This document shows positions 11,564 through 24,794 of a stretch of DNA of 64,000 nt, one piece after another. Position 1 is the first letter of the stretch. Every line of letters begins with the position of its first letter. Both the position numbers and the translations under genes were made by a program. Origin of the DNA: Paenibacillus pabuli (lineage in GTDB: Bacteria; Bacillota; Bacilli; Paenibacillales; Paenibacillaceae); the NCBI RefSeq assembly GCF_023101145.1, contig NZ_CP073714.1, forward strand, positions 992,001 to 1,056,000. The letters run 5' to 3'. The notes beneath the pieces were generated by a model. The model had not been told where the DNA came from and ran no database searches. It worked only from the letters and a program-made list of their open reading frames with translations.

Positions 11564-12643
11564 TTGTCCAATAAAAGTATGATACACACAATTACTTTTT
11601 TTATGGTTGTTACGCTTACTGCGTGCAGTTCTTCGTCGGGTGTTCCCGATACTCCTGCGGTCTTCAAATCCATATCTTCGGAAAAGATGGTTAATGAAAC
11701 ACCTGTAACATTGTTTTCTAAGAACAAGGAAGTGGAGATAACCCTCCCTTCGGATTGGAAGGTTTCAACAGAACTTACTAATCCATCACTATTGAAGTTA
11801 TCGCCAGTGGATCGAACGAAGTCCATCCGAATCGACCGAGTGAACCGGGCAGACTACTTATCGGATACGTCATTGACCGATTACATGGCAATCCACAAGA
11901 AAAATATTGAATCCACACCAGACCCCAAGAGAAAGAAAGATGAGATCATCAGAACCAGCAATCTAACTATTGATAAAAAGGAGGCTTACGTAAAAGAAGG
12001 AAGAACCAGTTATGGAAGGAATCAATTCGGGTACATTACAGCATACCTAGAAAGTAACCACCATTTTTATATCATTACATATACATCGATGTATGAATTT
12101 TCGTTAGCAGACCGGGAATTTTTCGAAAAAATGTCTCAACAATTTCGGATATTGAATGATGAACCATCAGACATTGTCCTTTCATCGACTGATCTTACAC
12201 CGCATCAGGGGAGATATTCTCAATTCCAAATCAGTACACCATCTAATTGGGAAGTTCAAGATTTTGAATTATGGGGTTCAGATCTGGATATCTCTCTGGA
12301 GGCAAACAATGATTACATGTCGATATATCTCGAACCAAAGGAAGAATTTGATTCCGATCTAACGTTAGAGGAGTATGGACGTTATGTCGCTGAAATGTAT
12401 GCTGATCCAGAGAACTCCATTCTCGTTCCAGAACGCACGTCTGTTGAAATCAATGGTTTGAAGGGGATTCAGATGGAAGGGTACCAAGTAGTGAATAAAC
12501 GTAAGATTGTCCAGCTACACACCATTTTAGAAGCTCGGGATCATTTTGTAGAGATCATGTTCTATACGGGTGAGGGTCGATATGATCGGGTAAAGAATGC
12601 GTATCAGATATATACAAGTACCTACATGGAAAATAAAAGGTGA
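11564..12643 (+). CDS. Putative lipoprotein with two tandem PsbP/Mog1-like domains
   Basis: About 359 residues. A short hydrophobic N-terminus ends in the lipobox LTAC, so it should be lipid-anchored on the outer membrane face. After a linker, two domains of similar outline follow: about 45-195 (ITLPSDWKV... ending FEKMSQQFRIL) and about 210-359 (ISTPSNWEV... ending VKNAYQIYTSTY). The shared (I)S/TxPSxW opening and amphipathic closing helix suggest an internal duplication. I chose the TTG at 11564 because AGGAG lies 8 nt upstream; a TTG at 11558 or ATG at 11579 are alternatives. Base composition is AT-rich. Function unknown. Confidence 0.7.
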   Translation: MSNKSMIHTITFFMVVTLTACSSSSGVPDTPAVFKSISSEKMVNETPVTLFSKNKEVEITLPSDWKVSTELTNPSLLKLSPVDRTKSIRIDRVNRADYLSDTSLTDYMAIHKKNIESTPDPKRKKDEIIRTSNLTIDKKEAYVKEGRTSYGRNQFGYITAYLESNHHFYIITYTSMYEFSLADREFFEKMSQQFRILNDEPSDIVLSSTDLTPHQGRYSQFQISTPSNWEVQDFELWGSDLDISLEANNDYMSIYLEPKEEFDSDLTLEEYGRYVAEMYADPENSILVPERTSVEINGLKGIQMEGYQVVNKRKIVQLHTILEARDHFVEIMFYTGEGRYDRVKNAYQIYTSTYMENKR

Positions 12644-12655
12644 AGTTATAAAGGT

Positions 12656-12697
12656 ATAAGAGATCTGCCCACCCGAAATTTGGATAAGATCTCTTAA
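12656..12697. repeat. Inverted repeat downstream of the lipoprotein gene
   Basis: TAAGAGATCT and AGATCTCTTA are perfect 10-bp arms. There is no long T-run, so it may be a weak terminator or an mRNA 3'-end stabiliser. Confidence 0.5.
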
Positions 12698-12713
12698 ATC
12701 TGTAATACAGTCT

Positions 12714-12784
12714 GTCCGTTTAAATGGGCACGAGATAGAGTAGAGAAGGGAACTGACCTGGATACAGGGAGGGTCTCTTTTTTA
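12714..12784 (+). repeat. Duplicated 3'-end/terminator repeat, copy B
   Basis: GTCCGTTTAAATGGGCACGA then ACTGACCTGGATACAGGGA and GGTCTC with a T-run. It is a diverged copy of 11368-11438 and includes the former stop-codon region of the small basic gene, although no such gene precedes it here. Confidence 0.75.
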
Positions 12785-12811
12785 TTTCATCGCAAGCGCA
12801 TTATATTAAAC

Positions 12812-12870
12812 GAATAACAAAAAACCAAGAAGCAGGAGTTACCCTCAAGCATCTTGGTTTTTTGTTATTA
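12812..12870. terminator. Bidirectional terminator
   Basis: AATAACAAAAAACCAAGA and its complement TCTTGGTTTTTTGTTATT flank a 20-nt loop. It serves the convergent lipoprotein and chemoreceptor genes. Confidence 0.85.
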
Positions 12871-12900
12871 ACGTTCTTATTGTTTACTTGGTATTCAGCT

Positions 12901-14667
12901 CTAGTTGGCCCTTACTTTAAAGAAGGAGATCAGTTCTTGCAATTGGCCTGATACAGCCGAGAGCTCATCAGAGGCAGCAACAATGGAAGCCATGGATGAT
13001 TCCTGTTCGGCAATGGACTGCTCAATCTGTTTGCTGCTATGTGCTGCTTTACTGACGCTGACAGACAATTCATCCGCGGTAGCGGACATTTCCTGTGTGC
13101 TTGCGGATATTTCTTCCGTAGAGCTGGAGATATCCTGAATCTGGTTGGCCACTTTGTTCGTTGCTGTCAAAATATCTTCAAAGAATTGACCCGTCTCCAT
13201 AGTGACCTGAGATCCCTTCTCCACTTCTTGAGAGCCAAGCTGCATGGCTTCGGCAGACTGAAGAATATCGCTTTGAATTTCGTCAATCAAGGTGCGAATC
13301 TGTTTGGCCGAGTTCTGGGACTGTTCGGCGAGTTTACGAACTTCCCCTGCAACAACCGCGAAGCCTTTCCCTTCCTCACCAACACGTGCTGCCTCGATGG
13401 ACGCGTTCAGGGCGAGCAAATTAGTCTGTTCTGCAATCTGCGTAATCATATTTACAATGCTGCTAATTTCATTGGAGCGGCTTTCCAAAGACTGAATGGA
13501 TTCGGACGTGTGCTTCACTGCTCCGGAGATCAGTCTCATCTGCTCAATCACTTGTTGCATAATTTCATGGCCTGAATTAGAACGCTTTTCCATGCTTAAT
13601 GCTTCATCCGCAACATCGGCAGAACTGCTAGCAATTGTCTGCACAACGGTAGACATCTCTGTCATTGCCCGGGCACTTTCCACACTGGCCTGATCCTGAG
13701 AGCGAAGGCCGGTAGAGATGTCCCGGATATTGCTGCTAATCATCTGAATGTTATCATTATTTTTTTCGGAAATTTCTAATAATTTCTTGGATGAGTCAGA
13801 GAGGTGATAGGATGTTGTTTGGACTTTGAACATCGTATCATTGAATCGCTGAATCATCGTATTGAATTTTTGATTAATAATTCCTAAATCATCTCGTCCA
13901 GTTTGGATGGTAACATCCAGATTGCCCGAGCTCGCAGCCTCAATGCCTTTCATGAGTTCACGGATTGGCTTGAGTGTTTTCTTCAATAGAACATATTGCA
14001 GTACCATAAACAGGATCAGGAATACGATTAGAAAAATACTACTGTATGTAATCAGTTTATGAAGTCCTTTTGGAACTGCGCTTGCATCAACATCAAAGTA
14101 AATGGCGGCATAGGTTTTGCCCTCCGCATTCTTGATGGGATACATGATTGTTGTCCAAGTGCCATAATCGTCGGTATAGAAGCTGCTGAATCCGGGTTTG
14201 CTGTCTACTTTCATATCTTTAAGGGCTTCAACAATTTGTGAGGATAAGGGATACATCGTACCTGCTGCCATATTACCTTCTTCGAAGGACTCTACTAGAC
14301 TGGTTGGAATCGCGATAATGGAGGTCTCATTTCCCTTTTCCAACTCGGTTCCAAAAATATAAGCCTGAGCGACATTGGGATAGAGATCGTGGATGGAATC
14401 CAGATAATCTCGAAGCACCTTTTGAGCAGGCCCGGAATAGCTTTTCTCATTTGCTGCTTCTAGCACTTTGTTTGTATCCAGATCATCAGACCATCTCTGC
14501 GTCGTGACCTCAGCCTGATCATATAACTGTTGAATCAAAATGCCTTTTTGGAACTGATATCCGGCTGTGATTAAAATAACGCCAATTAGCATAATGCTGC
14601 CGAATGAAATAACAAGATTTTTAGCAAAGAAGGGGAGAGTACTCCACCGTATCTTATCTAACAACAT
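12901..14667 (-). CDS. Methyl-accepting chemotaxis protein
   Basis: A 588-residue receptor. TM1 spans about 14-36, the extracellular sensor about 40-200 (single dCache/sCache-like), and TM2 about 205-228 ([20 protein letters not shown]). A HAMP linker (about 229-282) leads to the long coiled-coil signalling domain. The conserved hairpin tip reads [19 protein letters not shown] then [20 protein letters not shown], which contacts CheW/CheA. AAAGGAG lies 8 nt before the ATG. A TACGATAT box about 75 bp upstream loosely resembles a sigma-D -10, as expected for a motility gene, but the -35 is poor. The ligand is unknown. Confidence 0.92.
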   Translation of the reverse strand: MLLDKIRWSTLPFFAKNLVISFGSIMLIGVILITAGYQFQKGILIQQLYDQAEVTTQRWSDDLDTNKVLEAANEKSYSGPAQKVLRDYLDSIHDLYPNVAQAYIFGTELEKGNETSIIAIPTSLVESFEEGNMAAGTMYPLSSQIVEALKDMKVDSKPGFSSFYTDDYGTWTTIMYPIKNAEGKTYAAIYFDVDASAVPKGLHKLITYSSIFLIVFLILFMVLQYVLLKKTLKPIRELMKGIEAASSGNLDVTIQTGRDDLGIINQKFNTMIQRFNDTMFKVQTTSYHLSDSSKKLLEISEKNNDNIQMISSNIRDISTGLRSQDQASVESARAMTEMSTVVQTIASSSADVADEALSMEKRSNSGHEIMQQVIEQMRLISGAVKHTSESIQSLESRSNEISSIVNMITQIAEQTNLLALNASIEAARVGEEGKGFAVVAGEVRKLAEQSQNSAKQIRTLIDEIQSDILQSAEAMQLGSQEVEKGSQVTMETGQFFEDILTATNKVANQIQDISSSTEEISASTQEMSATADELSVSVSKAAHSSKQIEQSIAEQESSMASIVAASDELSAVSGQLQELISFFKVRAN

Positions 14668-15445
14668 AGTTCACTCCTTTTCTGATTATGACCATCTGGA
14701 TGCGTATTCGCTCTACGTATGGTTCTTTGTATCCATGTGATATATCGTAATAGGGATAGATTAATATTAGTTTTTGAGTGAAAATGATGCTTTAGTACCA
14801 AAATCTTTCAATGTCTTTCATGTTACTTTCATTATTGCGTTCATTATTAAAAAAAATGCGCAAATTCATAAGGGGAATTTCATTAAATATTGTGGAAATT
14901 AAATACCCGAAAGAATAAGACCCCATCATTTTAAGAAGTGAATTGTGCCTAACATGTATATACATAAGGAAAGCGGGACTTATGTTGAAATAAAGATATG
15001 CGCATATATGAAATACATTAATACGCAAAAATGACTCTGAACGAGGCTTTACGAATATCGGAAAGATCACTGAACGATATCCTAATTACTGTAGTGAAAG
15101 ACAGCAGTATATAGATGAAGCTAACTTAATAAGTAATGACATTGAATGAAGAAATGTTTTCTCGGCACTACGAAACAAAGTGTTCATTAGATCTTAGGTG
15201 TTAGGATTACAACCAATTATAGGCTGTCACATAGAATTCAAAGAGCGGTCCGTTAGCTTAACAACTGCTGGAGTGCATTTCTAATAGGAGAGTAGATCAA
15301 CTCAATGTAGTGAATAAAATTAATTTATAATATGGGTTGTAATTAGTATTAGAACATGATATATTATTAATCCGGCCAAGAAAACACGAGAAACACGGTG
15401 CGGCAAGCGAATGAAATAAGCTTTGAAAGAAACTTGAAAAAAAGC
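14668..15445. other. AT-rich intergenic region upstream of the rRNA operon
   Basis: Nothing coding is supported. The open frames present are short, lack ribosome binding sites and have low-quality composition. This is the upstream region of the rrn operon and may hold additional rRNA promoters or UP-like A-tracts, but I cannot define one beyond the promoter at 15446. Confidence 0.5.
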
Positions 15446-15474
15446 TTGCGAAGTTGGTCCGGACGTGATAATAT
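15446..15474 (+). promoter_or_regulatory. rrn operon promoter
   Basis: TTGCGA, a 17-bp spacer and TAATAT, preceded by A-tracts. It lies about 250 bp before 16S, with a structured leader between them. Confidence 0.65.
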
Positions 15475-15518
15475 ATAAGAGTTGCTGCGGTGAACAACAC
15501 TGAACAGCAAAACAAGTT

Positions 15519-15721
15519 TGATCTTTGAAAACTGAACAACGAGTGAGTAATCATCCTGCTTGCAGGATGAATGTGAAAGTTTTTGGTACATGCCATTTGG
15601 CTGTATGAAAACTGGAACAACAATGAGATTTTTAATCTCGTCAGATTCAAAATGAGCTTATCGCTCTTTTCAATACCACCGATGATTTTCATAGCGTCTA
15701 ACCACGCTGCTGAAATTCATC
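15519..15721 (+). other. rRNA leader with boxA-like motif and hairpins
   Basis: TGATCTTTGAAAAC (from 15519) resembles the boxA antitermination element. Two perfect hairpins follow: TCATCCTGC-tt-GCAGGATGA (15551-15570) and GAGATT-ttt-AATCTC (15625-15639). A TGAAAACTG(G)AACAAC motif occurs twice in the leader (about 15526 and 15606). Confidence 0.55.
15527..15547 (+). other. 16S processing stalk, 5' arm
   Basis: GAAAACTGAACAACGAGTGA pairs with one mismatch to 17340-17360 downstream of 16S. Such a stalk encloses pre-16S and is the RNase III substrate. Confidence 0.7.
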
Positions 15722-17277
<1,556 letters not shown>

Positions 17278-17339
17278 TGGAGAATCGTTTCCCGCAGCGG
17301 AAACATTCAAATATCAAATCTAGCCAGGTCGGCTAGTTG

Positions 17340-17360
17340 CTCACTCGTTGCTCAGTTTTG
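17340..17360 (+). other. 16S processing stalk, 3' arm
   Basis: CTCACTCGTTGCTCAGTTTT is complementary to the leader arm at 15527-15547. Confidence 0.7.
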
Positions 17361-17408
17361 AGAGCTCAAACTCTCAAACAGCTTGCTTTTGCATGGAGCT
17401 TGTTCTTT

Positions 17409-17437
17409 GAAAACTAGATATCGAAACGAAATATGCG
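17409..17437 (+). other. 23S processing stalk, 5' arm
   Basis: A boxA-like TGTTCTTTGAAAAC leads into a 29-nt arm (GAAAACTAGAT...ATGCG) complementary to 20533-20560 after 23S, with a few bulges. The rest of the 16S-23S spacer (17276-17587) contains no tRNA cloverleaf. Confidence 0.7.
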
Positions 17438-17587
17438 AATTAGAACATTCCTTTAAGCTGATCTTGTGTAAACAAGTGAAGTGTTTATAAGGTAGACTGC
17501 TATTGCGATGGTATCGAATGGGGAGCGACTTTTGGCTTTGGACGTAGTCCAAAACAAGCGGAGCGAGCCATCGAAACCGGAGCAACT

Positions 17588-20514
<2,927 letters not shown>

Positions 20515-20532
20515 AATATGCAAGTTGTAAGT

Positions 20533-20560
20533 CGCAGATTTCGTTTCGGATCTAGTTTTC
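20533..20560 (+). other. 23S processing stalk, 3' arm
   Basis: CGCAGATTTCGTTTCGGATC plus TAGTTTTC pairs with 17409-17437. Confidence 0.7.
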
Positions 20561-20665
20561 AGAGAATAATCTCTGAAGTGAAATGAAAATCGGTACATCA
20601 CAGAAAGTGTGTATGATTTTCAGTTCCAACTTTGATTTCAAGAAGCTATGCTTCGACAAATCGCG

Positions 20666-20782
20666 TTTGGTGGCGATGGCGGAGGGGTTCCACACGTACC
20701 CATCCCGAACACGACCGTTAAGCCCTCTAGCGCCGATGGTACTTGGACCGCAGGGTCCTGGGAGAGTAGGACGCCGCCAAGC
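20666..20782 (+). rRNA. rrf: 5S ribosomal RNA
   Basis: 117 nt, from TTTGGTGGCGATGGCGGAG to GTAGGACGCCGCCAAGC; the two ends pair as helix I. The CCGAACACG and CGCCGATGGTA segments are conserved 5S sequence. Confidence 0.96.
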
Positions 20783-20786
20783 AATC

Positions 20787-20824
20787 AAAAAGACACGATC
20801 AAAGTAATCGATCGTGTCTTTTTC
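20787..20824 (+). terminator. rrn operon terminator
   Basis: AAAAAGACACGATC and GATCGTGTCTTTTT form a perfect stem with a 9-nt loop and T-run. Confidence 0.92.
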
Positions 20825-21007
20825 TGTTGAGATGAAGATTGGGAAGATTATAACCACTGCAGGCTATATTATATTATCTTCGTGATAGAGATAAAACTCA
20901 TTTTATACATAAAATACTGGCCTTCCCATCATCCTAGCTGTGATACAATAGGTGAGGTCTATATAGAAACGGAAACATGCATTGAGTACGAGGAGGAACT
21001 GAATCAC

Positions 21008-21631
21008 ATGAAACCAGCCCCGTTTATTGCAGTGGAGGGTCCGATTGGAGCGGGGAAAACAACGTTGGCAACGATGCTTTCTCAGGAATTAAACCTTCCG
21101 CTGGTCAAGGAAATAGTAGAAGAGAATCCCTTTCTGGCGTCCTTCTATCAGGATATAGATGAGTGGAGCTTCCAGCTTGAAATGTTTTTTCTGTGTAACC
21201 GGTTCAAACAACTGGAAGACACAGGCGTGCACTACATTAAACAAAATACCCCTGTCATTTCGGACTACCATATTTATAAAAATATGATATTTGCCGAGCG
21301 TACTCTGAAAGGATCAAAAAGGGACAAATACCGCCAAATCTACCATCTGTTAACGGATGATCTGCCAAAACCCAATTTGGTGCTCTATATTGAAGCCGAA
21401 CTCGACACATTGATGTATCGGATCAACAAACGTGGACGGTCTTTTGAGCAGGATATGGACCCGGCATATATGGAACAGTTAATTGCAGATTACAAAACAG
21501 GAATGGCTTACTTGGCTGACAGCCCGAATCCCCCAATGATTATTAAGGTAAATGCGGAGCAGCTCGATTTTGTAGAACATCCTGAGCATTTCAAACAGAT
21601 TGTTAAACAGGTAAAGGAGTATATTACATGA
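21008..21631 (+). CDS. dgk: Deoxynucleoside (deoxyguanosine-type) kinase
   Basis: A 207-residue cytosolic salvage enzyme that phosphorylates purine deoxynucleosides with NTP. The P-loop GPIGAGKT (11-18) opens the protein. The EENPFLASFY and FQLEMFFLCNRF segments are the substrate-pocket helices, and the lid contains NKRGRSFEQ. The ATG at 21008 is preferred because AGGAGG lies upstream and the P-loop should be close to the N-terminus; the frame extends 42 codons further without a good start. It overlaps dck by 4 bp (ATGA), so the two are translationally coupled, as in other Bacillota. Confidence 0.85.
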   Translation: MKPAPFIAVEGPIGAGKTTLATMLSQELNLPLVKEIVEENPFLASFYQDIDEWSFQLEMFFLCNRFKQLEDTGVHYIKQNTPVISDYHIYKNMIFAERTLKGSKRDKYRQIYHLLTDDLPKPNLVLYIEAELDTLMYRINKRGRSFEQDMDPAYMEQLIADYKTGMAYLADSPNPPMIIKVNAEQLDFVEHPEHFKQIVKQVKEYIT

Positions 21632-22278
21632 ACAATTATGGTATTCCGGCGAATGCATTAATTACGGTAGCAGGAACTGTTGGGGTGGGTAAATCCACGT
21701 TGACGGCAGCACTGGCAGATCGCTTGAACTTTAAGACTTCCTTGGAGCAAGTCGATCACAACCCCTATCTGGAGAAATTCTATCATGACTTCGAACGATG
21801 GAGCTTCCATTTGCAAATTTATTTCCTGGCAGAGCGTTTTAAGGAACAGAAGAAAATCTTTGAACTTGGTGGTGGATTTGTACAGGATCGCTCCATTTAT
21901 GAAGATACAGGCATCTTTGCACAAATGCATGCGGATCAAGGTACAATGTCAGCCACGGATTTCGAGACGTATAGCAGTTTGTTTGAAGCCATGGTCATGA
22001 CACCTTATTTCCCTCATCCGGACGTACTCATTTATCTTGAAGGCAGTCTGCCATCCATTTTGAACCGAATTACCCTGCGGGGACGAGAGATGGAAATCCA
22101 GACTGACCGTTCCTATTGGGAGCACATGCATGAGCGCTATTCCGTATGGATTAACCAGTTTACCGCTTGTCCGGTACTTCGTTTGAATATTGATGAATAT
22201 GACGTGAATGACCCGGCATCAGTGGACGCCATTTTGGCACAGATCGCTGCTGTCATTCAACCTTCCCAAAAAGCGTAA
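21628..22278 (+). CDS. dck: Deoxyadenosine/deoxycytidine kinase
   Basis: A 216-residue paralog of the preceding kinase. P-loop GTVGVGKST, a D-R-S catalytic motif in VQDRSIYEDTGIFA and a lid motif TLRGREME are all visible. It acts in deoxynucleoside salvage towards dATP/dCTP. The start overlaps the stop of dgk, and a terminator follows. The two kinases form heterodimers in lactobacilli; whether that applies here is unknown. Confidence 0.88.
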   Translation: MNNYGIPANALITVAGTVGVGKSTLTAALADRLNFKTSLEQVDHNPYLEKFYHDFERWSFHLQIYFLAERFKEQKKIFELGGGFVQDRSIYEDTGIFAQMHADQGTMSATDFETYSSLFEAMVMTPYFPHPDVLIYLEGSLPSILNRITLRGREMEIQTDRSYWEHMHERYSVWINQFTACPVLRLNIDEYDVNDPASVDAILAQIAAVIQPSQKA

Positions 22279-22293
22279 TTATAAGATGAAGAA

Positions 22294-22339
22294 GCAGCCC
22301 CTCGGTGCCATGAAGGCTAGTGGAAGGGCTGTTTTTTTA
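22294..22339. terminator. Terminator after dck
   Basis: CAGCCC and GGGCTG arms with a T7 run on the plus strand. Confidence 0.65.
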
Positions 22340-22801
22340 TTTTGATATAGGTGAGTTATCAGTGGGTTTTACATCCGCTTTATGCTGCGTCAGATAATAT
22401 AGAAACCAAACGGCGTGTCTTTGTTCATCCGTTGCAGCTCTTCTGAATGTTGCCTGGATATGGGGATCAGTCGTCTGGTCAGCAACATCAGAGTAGAATT
22501 CAACGGTTTCCTGTTCATCTTTGAAAGCGTAATTTAGCCCCGCGATATATTCAGTTGGACAGTCCTGGGCAATCTGGATGGTGGGCTGCATGCCAGTTAA
22601 GGATACATAGATAGCAATGAAACGTTGAAGGTGCTCCATTTCATCTTGGCGGATTTCCAGAATACGTGTGTGTTCCTCTTCCGTGGGTGCAAGTGCAGCC
22701 AACTTGTCATAACAGGCAATAGCCGATGATTCTCCATTGATGGCTTTGGCAATATGGGCAGTGACCATACTGTCATTACGATAATAAGGAACATAATACA
22801 T
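22337..22801 (-). CDS. Ferritin-like / rubrerythrin-like domain protein
   Basis: A 154-residue helical protein. Glu/His pairs typical of a di-iron four-helix bundle are seen: GESSAI, EMEHLQRF, EQETVEFY and DEQRHAVWF. The ATG at 22801 (MYYVPYYRND) has AAGGAG 10 nt upstream. The frame stays open further upstream, but that extension is Ser/Thr/Pro-rich, overlaps the divergent gene and was rejected. It may act in peroxide or iron handling, as for other short ferritin-like proteins in Bacillota; no enzyme activity can be assigned. Confidence 0.75.
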   Translation of the reverse strand: MYYVPYYRNDSMVTAHIAKAINGESSAIACYDKLAALAPTEEEHTRILEIRQDEMEHLQRFIAIYVSLTGMQPTIQIAQDCPTEYIAGLNYAFKDEQETVEFYSDVADQTTDPHIQATFRRAATDEQRHAVWFLYYLTQHKADVKPTDNSPISK

Positions 22802-22991
22802 GAGGGATCTACTCCTTACAGAATCTTTTGATTTAGAGTATGCAGAAGCTAGGCGAATGTGTCTCTCCTTTCTGATCCGGGAACGAACTGAAATAGTAGA
22901 AACTTGTTGAATAATAGGAATATTTGTGGTTTCATAGGAAAGGTGAATTCTGGAAAAGAAGCATAAGCATGACTCAGGAGGGAAAGACAAC

Positions 22992-23474
22992 GTGGAAGAG
23001 AAACAAGGGATCAAGATCGGCATGCCAATCGTTGGTGGATTATTGGCAGCAATAGTAGGGGGCATGGTTTGGGCAGTAATTGCCGCCATGACGGAAAGAG
23101 AACTGGGGCTCATTGCTATCGTCATTGGGGCGCTCACAGGCTACGCGGTTGTATTGTTCTCGAACAAACGAATTGCGACGGTACATAAAGTCATCGCAGT
23201 CATCTTTGCACTTATCGGCATTTTGCTTGGGAAGTATCTGACGGTGGTGTATTTTACATCCGAATTATTCAGCGATGCGAGCTTGTTGGATCTGGTGTTT
23301 GATGGTGAGATGGTAAGTGCATTTGTGGAAACCTTTATGGACTATTTCAGCGAGCCGGTTGATTTGTTATTCATCGTACTGGCGATTGTATCGGCATGGC
23401 AGATTCCAGGACGGATGGCAAAGACCAGCCTGGCATCGGATGCTTCTTCAACTGATCACGCTCCCAGAGCTTGA
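22992..23474 (+). CDS. Membrane protein of unknown function (4 TMS)
   Basis: 160 residues with a GTG start after AGGAGGG. Four hydrophobic segments lie at about 10-30, 38-56, 65-88 and 120-138; an acidic loop between segments 3 and 4 (FTSELFSDASLLDLVFDGE) faces one side. No family motif was recognised. It is divergent from the ferritin-like gene and is followed by a hairpin terminator about 115 bp downstream. Confidence 0.65.
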   Translation: MEEKQGIKIGMPIVGGLLAAIVGGMVWAVIAAMTERELGLIAIVIGALTGYAVVLFSNKRIATVHKVIAVIFALIGILLGKYLTVVYFTSELFSDASLLDLVFDGEMVSAFVETFMDYFSEPVDLLFIVLAIVSAWQIPGRMAKTSLASDASSTDHAPRA

Positions 23475-23849
23475 CTGATGGATAGGGGGGGGAAGCAAGA
23501 CCTGTGTAATACAGGAGCTGCCTCCATTAAAAAAGTACTCAGAGTGAATGACTGTAATGGTTTATTCACATTGCGGCTGAGATACTAAAAGAGGGACGTG
23601 CTGCCTTAGGGCGCGTCCCTTTTTTGTGTAAATTGACTCATGTTGAAATCCTCGGCTGTCCAGCACATGGCATGAACACGGAAAAGATGGCAGAACGAAG
23701 TTCTATTTAATACGCGCGAATTTGCTAGTAGGAGAGAGCAAGTTTTCATCAGCAATAGAAAGATCGAAATGGAACTACTTCTCTACAACATATACTAGAT
23801 TGCGAGGGGAATCCGATAAAGCTATATGCTGAATCAAGTTAGGCAAAGA
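23475..23849. other. Intergenic region with one terminator
   Basis: Apart from the hairpin at 23591-23626 I see no gene, RNA or repeat here. Confidence 0.5.
23591..23626 (+). terminator. Terminator
   Basis: GGGACGTGC and GGGCGCGTCCC around a 7-nt loop, then T6. Confidence 0.75.
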
Positions 23850-24593
23850 TTAACTGTTTCGATCAGCAAACGCAGCCATGGCATCCCGCATAAATACAGC
23901 CAAACCTTCGCCGAATTGATCAATATTACGTGTGAAACGTTCGTCCTCCACGTACATTTGCCCCAGCCCTCTGAAGACTTCAGGCGAATAATTGCCCATG
24001 TTGTTCAGATAGCTGTACCATTCCGAGATTCCAGCTTGAGCCTCGTCGGATGTTGGATCTATGTGACGAATTGCTGCAAGACGGGTGTAGATTGAATTCA
24101 TTTGATCGAATAGAGCTTTTTGCTCCCCAGGAGAATGGTTGTGTAACTTTTGATTAGCCTGATCCACTGCTTGGTCTCCCCAACGTTCCCGCGCTTCCTG
24201 CTCATACGGATTATGACTGAAATTAATCCCTTCAAATTGTTCTTTGGCTGTCATTTTAATTTCTCCTCTCATGTGTTTAACTGATTTATCAATGGTAGCG
24301 ATCATTTGGTCCAACCGCTGGCGTTTCTCCAGCAAAATACGGCGATGCATATTTAGGGCTTCTTCTCGATTGAAAGATGGATTGTTAATAATTTCCTTGA
24401 TATCTTTCAGAGAGAAATCGAGTTCTTTGAAAAATAAAATCTGCTGCAGCATTTCCAGATTGGCATCTGAATACAGTCGATACCCGGCAGAAGTTACTTC
24501 GTCCGGTGTTAACAGTCCGATCTCATCATAATGATGCAGCGTGCGCACACTGATCCCGACAAGTTCGGCCACTTCTTTTACTTTCATGGCCAT
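23850..24593 (-). CDS. MerR-family regulator with TipAS antibiotic-binding domain
   Basis: A 247-residue protein. The N-terminal winged HTH (VKEVAELVGISVRTLHHYDE then GLLTPDEVTSAGYRLY) is MerR type. A coiled-coil dimerisation helix (about 85-120) leads to a C-terminal all-helical TipAS domain (about 135-247, with HNPYEQEARERWGD and FMRDAMAAFADR), which binds thiopeptides or albicidin in relatives. The ATG at 24593 follows GGAGG by 8 nt. Its own promoter has the 19-bp spacer diagnostic of MerR control, so it is probably autoactivated by ligand. No resistance gene is adjacent. Confidence 0.88.
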   Translation of the reverse strand: MAMKVKEVAELVGISVRTLHHYDEIGLLTPDEVTSAGYRLYSDANLEMLQQILFFKELDFSLKDIKEIINNPSFNREEALNMHRRILLEKRQRLDQMIATIDKSVKHMRGEIKMTAKEQFEGINFSHNPYEQEARERWGDQAVDQANQKLHNHSPGEQKALFDQMNSIYTRLAAIRHIDPTSDEAQAGISEWYSYLNNMGNYSPEVFRGLGQMYVEDERFTRNIDQFGEGLAVFMRDAMAAFADRNS

Positions 24594-24617
24594 GATGGAA
24601 ACCTCCTTACACCACCG

Positions 24618-24648
24618 ATTGTACAGCGTCACGTTACGTGAGAGTCAA
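24618..24648 (-). promoter_or_regulatory. MerR-type promoter with 19-bp spacer and central palindrome
   Basis: The minus strand has TTGACT (24648-24643), a 19-bp spacer and TACAAT (24623-24618). CACGTaACGTG (24640-24630) is a perfect inverted repeat inside the spacer. Over-long spacers with a central dyad are the hallmark of MerR-activated promoters. Confidence 0.8.
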
Positions 24649-24661
24649 CTAGTTAAATAAT

Positions 24662-24694
24662 ATAAAAAGATGCAGGCACGGAAGCTGCATCTTG
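24662..24694 (-). terminator. Terminator of the thi operon
   Basis: On the minus strand AAGATGCAG and CTGCATCTT form a perfect stem with a 9-nt loop, then T4. Confidence 0.8.
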
Positions 24695-24794
24695 GAAATG
24701 ACCTGGCTGACTGAATGGCCGGGAGAGGGCAGGGCCTTAGGCTGCACCATCTACGGGGTGCAGCACACGGGCTGGCGGTGCAGGGAGCGCATGG

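Noticed and set aside
14792..15070. 92-codon minus-strand ORF upstream of the rRNA operon
   Set aside because: No ribosome binding site, AT-driven composition, no motif; probably chance.
22802..23137. N-terminal extension of the ferritin-like ORF
   Set aside because: Low-complexity Ser/Thr/Pro sequence that overlaps the divergent membrane-protein gene; AAGGAG supports the start at 22801.
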